A stretch of 64,000 bases of DNA from Bacteroidota bacterium. Its GTDB lineage: Bacteria > Bacteroidota > Bacteroidia > Chitinophagales > Chitinophagaceae. Position numbers and translations under genes: made by a program. The stretch covers positions 248,001 to 312,000 of the forward strand of contig JAFDXK010000005.1 in NCBI GenBank assembly GCA_018267965.1. Reading direction: 5' to 3'. Shown in pieces: positions 9,981-17,797 of the stretch. Position 1 is the first letter of the stretch, and every line of letters starts with the position of its first letter. Under the pieces are notes generated by a model, which made no database searches, was not told where the DNA came from, and saw only the letters and a program-made list of their open reading frames with translations.

Positions 9981-10640
9981 ATGAGAGATAACCTTGGCTT
10001 ACTTGACTTAGTTGTTATTGTTCTATCATTTTACGTTCTCGGAGCATTAGTAGTTGATTCAACTGTAGTTCTACCTAAAGAAACCTCTACACTCTTGAGC
10101 TATATTGACACAGCTATTTGCGGTTTCTTTTTTATCGAATTTTGCGTACGCTTTTACCGATCTCCAAACAAATTAAAATTCATGCGTTGGGGTTGGATTG
10201 ATTTGATTGCAAGCATACCATCAGTGGACTTTTTGCGAGCCGGAAGGATATTTAGACTTATACGACTGTTGCGTATTGTACGTGCTTTTATGTCATCTCA
10301 CTACCTAATAAAACACTTATTCAAAAACAAGGCAAAAGGTGCATTTACTTCCGCTGTGCTACTTGCAATTTCACTTGTTATTTTTTCTGCTGTCGCAATA
10401 CTGCAGGTTGAGAATATTCCTGAAAGCAATATCAAAACAGCAGGAGATGCAATTTGGTGGGCTTACGTAACAATAACTACCGTCGGGTATGGTGACAAAT
10501 TCCCTGTGACAACGGAAGGAAGAATAATTGCTGCAGTTCTGATGACAGGAGGAGTTGGACTATTTGGTACATTTACAGCATATTTGGCTTCTTGGTTTGT
10601 TTCAGGCAAGGAAACGGATGAACAAGCCAACACTCAATGA
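9981..10640 (+). CDS. voltage-gated potassium channel, six-helix
   Basis: A 219-aa inner-membrane protein with the layout S1-S4, S5, pore loop and S6. The selectivity filter TVGYGD is at 167-172, the exact K+ signature. S4 carries arginines at every third position (R86, R89, R92, R95, R98, R101), so voltage sensing should be intact. S1 (8-27), S2 (41-57), S5 (119-140) and S6 (181-206) are visible. It lacks the cytoplasmic ligand-binding or TrkA_N domain seen in many bacterial channels. It is transcribed away from the defence helicase with a 133-bp divergent gap. Whether it belongs to the defence island is unknown. Confidence 0.88.
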   Translation: MRDNLGLLDLVVIVLSFYVLGALVVDSTVVLPKETSTLLSYIDTAICGFFFIEFCVRFYRSPNKLKFMRWGWIDLIASIPSVDFLRAGRIFRLIRLLRIVRAFMSSHYLIKHLFKNKAKGAFTSAVLLAISLVIFSAVAILQVENIPESNIKTAGDAIWWAYVTITTVGYGDKFPVTTEGRIIAAVLMTGGVGLFGTFTAYLASWFVSGKETDEQANTQ

Positions 10641-10865
10641 TGCATTTTTATTAAGTCCCTATACTCCTCGGTAATACCACAGGATATTAGTATCTATAGA
10701 CAACCAATTCCATTTTTTCGACAATTTACTTACCTAACACAGGTGCTTCCTGTTGCCCAAAATAGGACGGGTATATTTTCAGAAAGTAAAAAACTATTGC
10801 AGCTATGAAATAAACTTACAACACTTGTGCTTTCAGTGTAATTTCTTAAATTAAGATTCATTACT

Positions 10866-11201
10866 TTGTACAAACACGAACTCAAACAAGTGACCTCAAT
10901 CGCATTCATTGATAGTGAAATTGAGCCGAAGAGCCTTAAAATTCTTGATATTGGGAGCATCAAGGATGATGGAAGTTATTTTCATAATCATTCTATGACT
11001 GAGTTTATCAATTTCTTAACTGGAACACAATTTATTTGCGGCCACAATATTCTCAATCATGATATAAAATATATAGGTGATGCTCTAAATGGCGCTAAAA
11101 TAAGTTCAACAAATATCATTGATACTTTGTTTCTCTCCCCTCTAACAAAGGTTGACTACCAATTAATAAATGCTATACGTGGTTATATCTTCAAGTCCTG
11201 A
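10866..11201 (+). pseudogene. truncated DEDD-type 3'-5' exonuclease domain (RecQ-associated type)
   Basis: About 95 residues match the start of an exonuclease domain found N-terminally in some Bacteroidota RecQ-family helicases: FIDSEIEPKSLKILDIGSIK (catalytic D and E), then FICGHNILNHDIKYI and DTLFLSPL. After FLSPL the sequence departs from the family and stops within ~20 codons, and no helicase follows. There is no ATG; TTG 10866 or GTG 10890 would be the starts. It is therefore a gene fragment left in the island. A weak hairpin followed by CTTTTTTATT lies at about 11236-11266. Confidence 0.6.
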
Positions 11202-11374
11202 ATAAAAGAGTTCGATAATAGACCTCTCGTATCTACTACTGAACCACTCTTTGAGTAGCTTTTTTATTGAAGGCAACGAGATAGCTTTTGTCAGGAATAA
11301 CATTTTCCAAAGACATGCATATCGCCCAACACAGCTGCTTAATCATTTTTATTATAAACAACCAATCATACTTT

Positions 11375-11929
11375 CTATTGTAAAGGCTTTTTATCCAATT
11401 TGTCTACAATTCTCACTATCATCAAAAATATCAATACATAGACAACTATATTAAAAATAAGATGATGGTCTATTTTGGTGTGCTTCATTGAATTTACGGA
11501 ACGTATCATTACTAACCCAGCTACCCGCAGTATATTCAGCAATACGATTACAAGAGTACCTACCAATAAATACCGTGCTTTACTTTTTGCAGGTTGTGGA
11601 AACGACAAAACAAATGCCCACCAAAAACATAATATACCTGTGCCTATGCAGGAGAAAACCATCTTGACAGTAGAAACATTCGGTATGCGTAAATGATATT
11701 GATCAATAGTGTAATCAAATCCAAAATGATGTACAACAAACCCTGCACTTTTCAAGATAAGTGTCCTTAGGAATGCAACATAATTAAAATGATTGTCAAT
11801 CCACTCATTATAATACCCACCGGGGACAGTAATACCGGTCATCGCGTAATCAAAAGCATACGAAACCGTAAACAGCACAGAAAATTTCGCAATAAATACA
11901 GCAATAATATTTTCATGTATTTTTTTCAT
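11375..11929 (-). CDS. exosortase family membrane protease/transpeptidase
   Basis: A polytopic membrane protein of 184 aa. In the longest open frame (start 11956) the exosortase catalytic residues are visible: Cys103 in FSCIGTGILCFWW, Arg144 in NILRVAGLVMI and His164/165 in DHHLIFNIVVY, each at a membrane face. Exosortases process C-terminal sorting tails (motif, membrane helix, basic end) of surface proteins. I chose ATG 11929 (MKKIHEN) because the preceding residues are not helix-like; 11956 is possible. The tiny gene just upstream on the same strand has such a tail, so the two are inferred to be an enzyme-substrate pair. Subfamily (for example XrtY-like) cannot be fixed by eye. Confidence 0.78.
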   Translation of the reverse strand: MKKIHENIIAVFIAKFSVLFTVSYAFDYAMTGITVPGGYYNEWIDNHFNYVAFLRTLILKSAGFVVHHFGFDYTIDQYHLRIPNVSTVKMVFSCIGTGILCFWWAFVLSFPQPAKSKARYLLVGTLVIVLLNILRVAGLVMIRSVNSMKHTKIDHHLIFNIVVYVLIFLMIVRIVDKLDKKPLQ

Positions 11930-11988
11930 CTTTAATGAAAGACGTAATAAAAGCAAGACTATGAAATCCCGCTTTCATAGCTGTTCCT

Positions 11989-12180
11989 TTATTTCTTTCT
12001 ATTATATTCCTTAAGTTTTTTGGCACCATAAGCCACACCAGCTACTACAAGGGCACTCACGCCTCCATCCAAAGGAACTTCATCTACCACATCATCATCA
12101 AAGCCCGGGCCCTGTGCCATAGCACAGTTTACTGTAAGCAATAACCCCGCAAGAAGAAGTAATTGTTTTAGAGATTTCAT
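11989..12180 (-). CDS. small exported protein with PxDGG (PID-CTERM-like) sorting tail
   Basis: A 63-aa protein. Residues 1-22 are a signal peptide (LLLLAGLLLTVNCAMAQ). A short acidic stretch FDDDVVDE follows. The rest is a sorting tail: PLDGG, a hydrophobic segment VSALVVAGVAYGA and a basic end KKLKEYNRKK. This matches the PID-CTERM-type signal of Bacteroidota. There is almost no mature domain, so it may be a minimal exosortase substrate. It sits 32-59 bp upstream of the exosortase gene, depending on the start used. A decayed copy is present at 16929-17055. Confidence 0.75.
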   Translation of the reverse strand: MKSLKQLLLLAGLLLTVNCAMAQGPGFDDDVVDEVPLDGGVSALVVAGVAYGAKKLKEYNRKK

Positions 12181-12200
12181 ACAGAGATATTTTGAAGGGG

Positions 12201-14726
12201 TTATTGTTTGATTAGTGTTTGCGTGATTGTTTCATTGTCGTTTTCTATAGTCACTATATAGATGCCATCAGCTACATTGGTCAGTGTTACTGTTATAACA
12301 CTAGCTGTTGAACTTTGCTCCACCACTTTCACGCCCGTCATGTTCGTAATAGCAATTCGTATATTGCCTTCTGCTCCTTCTGTATATACCGTAAGCTTAT
12401 CAGTAGCAGGGTTAGGCACAAGCTTTACTCTTAGCTTACTGTTGTTGTTTGCTGCACTGATGCCTGTAGGTTTTCCTTGTGTGTTCAGCTCGAAACGGTT
12501 GTTGCCCCAGGTAGCAGTGTCACTTGTTACTTCAAACCAATATTCATATCCCGACCCTGTTATCTCTTCTGTTTTGCTCAGATATTTATCTTGCAAAAAC
12601 AGCTTGGTTCCTGCAGGCATATTGAAGTCAGCAGCTATTATCTTAAAACTTTTCTTCAGCGTACAGTACAGACCTAATGGTATTATACTACTATCCTTAT
12701 ACGGACGGGCATCTATACTCAACATACTGTCATCGGCACTTCTGGTATAGAATGTCATGTCAGGATTATACAATTTAGGAGCATCAGGAAAATCAACAGT
12801 TGCCATTGCATTATCATCGAAGTTGAGCAATAACCTGTCCCAGAAAATAGTACTGTCTTCTAATCTAAGTTGAACCATATTGGCTGTACCTGTAGTCTTG
12901 AACATTGTGCCTGATGTAGAGCTTGACTTATCGCTTTCTTCAAAAAGAATATTACCATTTGCCGATAATGTGGTTACAAACGAAGCGCATGATGGCAGTA
13001 TAAATGACGAGGTACCAAAAGGATAAGAAGTATAGCCCCCTTTTGTTCCCTGTTGAGCGTTCCATATGTAGAATGCGCTACCTAAGTTAGTTCCACTCAG
13101 CGCATCCATATTTACCTGTGAAGGGAAAGGATTACCAACCAGTATGAAATTTGTACTACTTCCTTTGGTCAGGCTTATGGCCTGGTTGCCTTGGTTCACT
13201 ACCCCACTCATATCTAAGGTAGCTGCACTAGGAGTATATGATGCAGAGGTCAGCCCTTCACCTTTCGCTCCACGCACCAATATACGTGCCGCCTGATATC
13301 GATTCCATGCATTGGCCCCACTGCCGTTAGTGCTTGTAAACTCTGTCCAGCCGGGGTTATTGCCAGTTGTTGTATTATCGCCGGCTGTTACATCGTACCA
13401 GAAGGAAGAGGCGCTGTTAGTGCCAGTAGTAGTAAAACCATTTGTTGACCCACCACTTCCTGTGATATCTATATCATCAGTCAACTGTGTTAATGCTAAA
13501 GAAGTACTGAAAGGATGTGCAAAAAAACGGAACGCGCGACGACCTCCGGGTATATAACGTTCTACAGTTACATTGCCACTGATAGTACCTGCACTATTGC
13601 CTATGCGGCCTGTGTTAGTAGAATTTGAGGACAGGGTGAGTTTATCGTTAGTAGTAAGTGTGGCACCTGAAGCTACGGTGACTGTGCCATTAAAAGAAAA
13701 AGCAGTGCCATTAAGTGCCTGTGTGCCTGTTTTGCTGAAAGCCAATGTACCTGTGCCTGTAAAACCGTTGCCGCTATTGGTAACATCACCATAAATGGTT
13801 GTTGTATTGCTTGTCCCCGTTGCTAAAGAAACGCCACTGTTGATGGTCAGGTTTTTACATGAAAAATTCCCAGGTGCAGTAGTGCTTGCGATAACAGCAT
13901 CGAGGCTTGATGTTGGTGAGCCATTGCTCCACGTGCTGCCGTTCCATGTAGTGGATGTAGGCGTAACAGAGAATGAACCTGAAATAGGGAAAGTATATCC
14001 TGTGGCATCGTTCATTGTCCAGTTGCTGTTGTTTAAAATCGCTGCCTGTAATGAAGCTTTAGTGCCTGACATGGTTCCCGAATAATAACCGTCATCAAAA
14101 TGCGTGGTGTATTCAACTTCATAGCCCGTGCCGGGGTCGGCTGAGATATTTTGCGAGGTAGCACACTGTGTTACTGAAGTCCAGTTAGGCGTACTTACGC
14201 TTTGATAATTGATGGACGCCAGCATCGTGATACTTGAGGGCTGGTTGCTGCCGTTTATCGTACCCTGAAATGCGTGTACAACCTCGCCTGTAGCCGTTAA
14301 TGCCATGCCGCTTCCGGTAACGGTAGGGCATTCTGCCACCAAAGAAAGAGAACCGATATTTGACGTCATTCCGGTTGCAGAAAGGTTAACGCCAATCACT
14401 AATTGAGTTCCTGCAGAAACTGCACTTGTGGCTGTCCATTTGATAATACCATCTGCTGACTGGCCTGTGCCTGAAGAACATCCGTTGTTTGTGCTTTGCT
14501 GAAAAAATGGAAATGAATTACCTATATAGCCAAAGTCTGTGAAGTATATAACTGTGCCGGATGTTACAGGCTCTAAGAATAATACATCAACTTCATCTGC
14601 ACCCGAAGCACCTGTAGGGTCTGAATTAAGGCCGATGAACATAATGTCCCCGGGCGATAATGTGGTTTGAGCATCGGTTAAGTGCGTAAAAAACAATAAT
14701 GTAGCTAACAACAGGAAGTATTTCAT
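12201..14726 (-). CDS. large secreted T9SS protein
   Basis: About 841 aa with a signal peptide MKYFLLLATLLFFTHLTDAQ and a C-terminal type IX secretion domain (VPNPATDKLTVYTEG...GIYIVTIENDNETITQTLIKQ). The N-terminal ~240 residues look like a DUF-type or LTD-like beta domain (GDIMFIGLNSDPTGASGADEVDVLFLEPV). The middle is Ser/Thr/Gly-rich and contains a passage (LTNDKLTLSSNSTNTGRIG-like, then ITVERYIPGGRRAFRF-like) common in Bacteroidota surface proteins. It should be exported and attached to or released from the outer membrane. The frame extends to 14756, but ATG 14726 begins the signal peptide. Binding target unknown. Confidence 0.75.
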   Translation of the reverse strand: MKYFLLLATLLFFTHLTDAQTTLSPGDIMFIGLNSDPTGASGADEVDVLFLEPVTSGTVIYFTDFGYIGNSFPFFQQSTNNGCSSGTGQSADGIIKWTATSAVSAGTQLVIGVNLSATGMTSNIGSLSLVAECPTVTGSGMALTATGEVVHAFQGTINGSNQPSSITMLASINYQSVSTPNWTSVTQCATSQNISADPGTGYEVEYTTHFDDGYYSGTMSGTKASLQAAILNNSNWTMNDATGYTFPISGSFSVTPTSTTWNGSTWSNGSPTSSLDAVIASTTAPGNFSCKNLTINSGVSLATGTSNTTTIYGDVTNSGNGFTGTGTLAFSKTGTQALNGTAFSFNGTVTVASGATLTTNDKLTLSSNSTNTGRIGNSAGTISGNVTVERYIPGGRRAFRFFAHPFSTSLALTQLTDDIDITGSGGSTNGFTTTGTNSASSFWYDVTAGDNTTTGNNPGWTEFTSTNGSGANAWNRYQAARILVRGAKGEGLTSASYTPSAATLDMSGVVNQGNQAISLTKGSSTNFILVGNPFPSQVNMDALSGTNLGSAFYIWNAQQGTKGGYTSYPFGTSSFILPSCASFVTTLSANGNILFEESDKSSSTSGTMFKTTGTANMVQLRLEDSTIFWDRLLLNFDDNAMATVDFPDAPKLYNPDMTFYTRSADDSMLSIDARPYKDSSIIPLGLYCTLKKSFKIIAADFNMPAGTKLFLQDKYLSKTEEITGSGYEYWFEVTSDTATWGNNRFELNTQGKPTGISAANNNSKLRVKLVPNPATDKLTVYTEGAEGNIRIAITNMTGVKVVEQSSTASVITVTLTNVADGIYIVTIENDNETITQTLIKQ

Positions 14727-14842
14727 AAAAAATGTTTTACGGATGGATAAAAACATTGAAAACTACGTGTGATAAGCTTTTTGTTAAATGCTTAGAACTA
14801 ATCATTTTTATAGTGAGTATTAAGCATGATATTTACACCGGA

Positions 14843-15469
14843 ATGAATAATACCCTGTTAGGCATTATATACACATCATTATCAATATTGCCTGTAATCC
14901 TTTGGTTGCTGCAGTGGCGTAAAAAGGAATTATTATGGATAGGGGTTTATAATATTTTATACTGCCTTTCGGATATGGTGCTGATGTATGTTATACCGGC
15001 AGGCTCATACGACCATTTTGCATATGCAGCGGATATGATGCTGATATCTTTTGGGATGTTCATGTATTTTGCGAGTGTACTGAGAACCCGGAAATCCTTT
15101 GTTGTTTATGCAATGTGTTACGGTTGTATGCTTTGGTTTTACATGAGCCATAAAATGTGGCTTCGTAATACTATAATGCCCGAGTATTTTGTAGCGGGAT
15201 ATTATGCCATACTTACTATTGCAACAACATTTTTTGTTTGGCAGGTAATTGTGCTTGATAAAAAGAATACAGCATCAAAGCCGTTATGGTTCGGCGCCGC
15301 TTTCATGTTTTTCTCTGTTATATTCCTGCTGGTGGAAAGTGTGATGTATGTAATACCGCTGGAGGCTATTAACCGTAAATACATGATGCTGGCCAATGAT
15401 ATGCTGAATGACAGCTTTCAACTGGTAAAGGCGGTAATTTTATTAAGGTTGTTAACTGTTAGAAAGTGA
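14843..15469 (+). CDS. multi-helix membrane protein, operon partner of histidine kinase
   Basis: A 208-aa protein with about six to seven hydrophobic helices (for example LLGIIYTSLSILPVILWLL, FAYAADMMLISFGMFMYFAS, FVAGYYAILTIATTFFVWQ). No catalytic motif was recognised. The frame opens at 14732 but the sequence before ATG 14843 is not membrane-like, so the later start is preferred. Its stop overlaps the GTG start of the histidine kinase by 4 bp, so it may be the sensing module for the kinase, which has only one membrane helix. That role is inferred from the overlap. Confidence 0.6.
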   Translation: MNNTLLGIIYTSLSILPVILWLLQWRKKELLWIGVYNILYCLSDMVLMYVIPAGSYDHFAYAADMMLISFGMFMYFASVLRTRKSFVVYAMCYGCMLWFYMSHKMWLRNTIMPEYFVAGYYAILTIATTFFVWQVIVLDKKNTASKPLWFGAAFMFFSVIFLLVESVMYVIPLEAINRKYMMLANDMLNDSFQLVKAVILLRLLTVRK

Positions 15470-16212
15470 TCAGTAATTTATACTATATCATGCTGTTTGC
15501 TGTAACTGTTTTTGCAGTACTGTTCCTATTTATGTATATGTTATACCGCCATTTTGTGCAGAAACTGGAAAGGCAGCAACGAGAGAGTGTGCAAGCTATA
15601 CTGGAGACGCAGGAAAATGAACGCCGCACGATTGCGCTTGAGGTGCATGATAACCTTGGACCGTTGCTCTCGATAACCAATATGCGCATAGAGGCTTTAA
15701 CTGCTGCAACGGATAATGAACATGCTAAGGGAGAACTGAACCATGTGCATAAACAACTGAAAGATGCGATTTTCGTTTGCAGGGATATATCTCATGAACT
15801 CACACCATTCCTGAATACCGAAATAGGGCTTCAGCAAATGATAAGTGACCATGTGCAAAAGATAAATGCTGCCGGTAAACTGCAGGTGGTATTTAATTGC
15901 AACATTGCAGATGTAAAAATACATCATCAAAAATCCGCATCATTATGCCGGGTGCTAATGGAATTGCTGAACAATACCATAAAACATGCCCATGCACAAC
16001 AGGCTGTTATTGATATGGGCGTAAAAGGCACACAGTTCATACTGGGTTATACTGATGATGGGGTGGGTATGAAAGCTACGACTGGGAACGGTATCGGTAT
16101 GAAAAATATTCAGAGCCGTGTGCAACTGCTGAACGGACAATTGCAAACTGTGCAGCATGACGGTAAGGGGGTGGATATAAGAATAAAAATACCTTTAAAA
16201 GAACTTATTTGA
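15466..16212 (+). CDS. NarL-type sensor histidine kinase
   Basis: A 248-aa kinase. One membrane helix (residues 5-27) is followed by a coiled region and a HisKA_3 dimerisation domain, ENERRTIALEVHDNLGPLLS, with the phospho-acceptor His61. The HATPase domain has the N box (MELLNNTIKHAH), the G1 box (DDGVGM) and the G2 box (GNGIGMKNIQSR). There is no extracellular sensor domain, consistent with sensing through the upstream membrane protein. GTG start at 15466 overlaps the previous stop (GTGA). The response regulator follows 4 bp later. Confidence 0.85.
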   Translation: MISNLYYIMLFAVTVFAVLFLFMYMLYRHFVQKLERQQRESVQAILETQENERRTIALEVHDNLGPLLSITNMRIEALTAATDNEHAKGELNHVHKQLKDAIFVCRDISHELTPFLNTEIGLQQMISDHVQKINAAGKLQVVFNCNIADVKIHHQKSASLCRVLMELLNNTIKHAHAQQAVIDMGVKGTQFILGYTDDGVGMKATTGNGIGMKNIQSRVQLLNGQLQTVQHDGKGVDIRIKIPLKELI

Positions 16213-16216
16213 CATA

Positions 16217-16867
16217 ATGACCGTATTGATAGCTGACGACCATATTATTTTCAGGGAAGGGCTTGCGGCACTGCTTAATAACATGCCACATGTATCGCGT
16301 GTATTGCAGGCAGGCAATGGACAAGAAGCAGTAGCTATTGTTCGTGATGAAAAAATAGATGTAGTATTGATGGATATAGAAATGCCTGTGATGAACGGCA
16401 TGGAGGCGACGCGTATCATCAAGGAGCAAAAGGATATACATACTGCTGTTGTGGCCCTGACGATGTTCAACAGGATGCCCGATGTAATAGGGTTATATGA
16501 TTTGGGTATTGATGGTTATCTGCTGAAAGACAGTTCTGTAAATGAAGTAGCCAAGGCATTGCAGTTTGTATCGGAAGGCAAAGAATATTATTGCGATGCG
16601 GTAAAAGAGCTGTTATTTAAAGCATTACTAAAAAGACAGAAAGATAAAATCCATTCGCCTGAAAGTGTATTAACGGAACGGGAAACAGAAGTGCTGCGGC
16701 TGATATGCGAACAATGTTCTACGGAAGAAATAGCTGCAAAATTATTTTTATCGCCGCTCACAGTTAATAACCACAGGCGCAGCATACTCAGTAAAACAAA
16801 ATCAAAGAACGTTGCGGGTATGGTGCTTTACGCACTGGAACATGATATATTCAAACTCTCGTCTTAA
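16217..16867 (+). CDS. NarL/FixJ-family response regulator
   Basis: A 216-aa regulator. The receiver domain begins VLIADDHIIFREGL with acidic pocket D7/D8, phospho-acceptor D53 in VVLMDIEMP and the switch Lys in YLLKDSS. The LuxR-type helix-turn-helix (LTERETEVLRLICEQCSTEE, then IAAKLFLSPLTVNNHRRSIL) is at ~150-205. It lies 4 bp downstream of the kinase. Likely target genes include neighbouring surface-protein genes, but nothing in the sequence shows this. Confidence 0.88.
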   Translation: MTVLIADDHIIFREGLAALLNNMPHVSRVLQAGNGQEAVAIVRDEKIDVVLMDIEMPVMNGMEATRIIKEQKDIHTAVVALTMFNRMPDVIGLYDLGIDGYLLKDSSVNEVAKALQFVSEGKEYYCDAVKELLFKALLKRQKDKIHSPESVLTERETEVLRLICEQCSTEEIAAKLFLSPLTVNNHRRSILSKTKSKNVAGMVLYALEHDIFKLSS

Positions 16868-16928
16868 GCCTCTCCATTTAGAGCGAAAAAATGCATAAAT
16901 AGAGATTCTTTTTGACTTGGTTATCTTT

Positions 16929-17055
16929 TCACTCCTTGAGTTTATTATCGCCATAAGCTACAAGTAGCTATCAGTGCATTTACGCAGCCATCAGGCTGCA
17001 ACTCATCAACCATATCATCATCTATACAGGACGCACAAATAACGAGTGCTAGCAT
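16929..17055 (-). pseudogene. decayed second copy of the PxDGG small protein
   Basis: On the minus strand, ATG 17055 opens a frame reading MLALVICASCIDDDMVDELQ then PDGCVNALIATC. After one frameshift it continues AYGDNKLKE and stops. This aligns with FDDDVVDEVPLDGGVSALVVAGVAYGAKKLKE of the intact gene at 11989-12180. The sorting motif has decayed (PLDGG to QPDGC) and the basic end is cut short. It is a pseudogene by frameshift. Confidence 0.7.
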
Positions 17056-17247
17056 TAGGTATTAGCTTAAAGGAAACTGGCAAAAGAACAGAGGTATATA
17101 TGCACTTAAAATTACTACAGCAAGTTTATAGAATATTAAATGACAGAAACCTTTCAATTGCTGCTTTAGCCCAATAAGACTTGGATTCAAGATTTGTCAT
17201 TAAAACGATTATACCAAAAATAGAATTTAGCATGATGAGAACTTTAA

Positions 17248-17336
17248 AATATCTTCGATAAAGTTCGAACTGGCTCCTGCCGGGGCTACACTAAAAACTA
17301 CTTCCTATGAAACCCTTTACTGTAAAGGGTTTCATA
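17248..17336 (+). repeat. intergenic repeat element, copy A, with hairpin
   Basis: A 42-bp core (17248-17289) begins AATATCTTCGATAAAG, contains the palindrome GTTCGAAC and ends GGGGCTAC. It is followed at 17306-17336 by a perfect 14-bp hairpin (TATGAAACCCTTTA, loop CTG). The core matches copy B (28960-29001) at all but four positions, and copy C (from 40674) less well. The hairpins differ in sequence. No T-run follows this hairpin. Confidence 0.7.
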
Positions 17337-17797
17337 GTTCGATATTTTATAACAAACCCTAAGTACCTTTAGAATCAACTGATTTTGAATACTCCATTGG
17401 TTCGATTCATGTAGACAAGTATATAGTTTATAAATAAAATCATCATGATTAAATTCAGGTTTTCTAATCTACACTAAGGCTTCATACAATATTATTTGCG
17501 CCATGAGAGAGTTAAGGCTATTGGGGTCTATAGCTTTGTACTCCCTAAAGAGGATAATAAAAACAGAGATCCCGCTAATTTAACCAGCATTGATATTAAT
17601 TTAGACTAAGCCCCTTACTTTTCTCTATTTATTAACCACATGAGGGCATAGGAAATTAAAAAGTCATTAAGACATACTAAAATCACAGTTAAAATGTAGT
17701 TAACCATTAATTAAAATATCTGTATGCAATAATTGATATAAACCGACTACATAGCTTGCATTTGACAATAATGTATTCGCTAATGTTTAAATCATAA
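17337..17797. other. gene-free stretch with possible gene relics
   Basis: No intact gene is seen. Frame 17478-17609 (+) is open for 43 codons and reads ...HERVKAIGVYSFVLPKED...LTSIDINLD, which resembles, weakly, an MNT-type nucleotidyltransferase core (GxxGS...D-I-D). It has no start codon. The remainder, and the part from 17056 to 17247, is AT-rich without clear signals. The promoter of the following beta-helix gene must lie here but no TAnnTTTG match was found with confidence. Confidence 0.4.

Noticed and set aside
17100-17177. 25-codon frame MHLKLLQQVYRILNDRNLSI and five more
   Set aside because: Too short, no partner gene and no recognised family; could arise by chance in AT-rich DNA.
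17248-17336. Functional tRNA gene at the repeat element
   Set aside because: The T-loop-like GTTCGAAC is present, but flanking bases do not pair into a T-stem and no anticodon or acceptor stem can be drawn.
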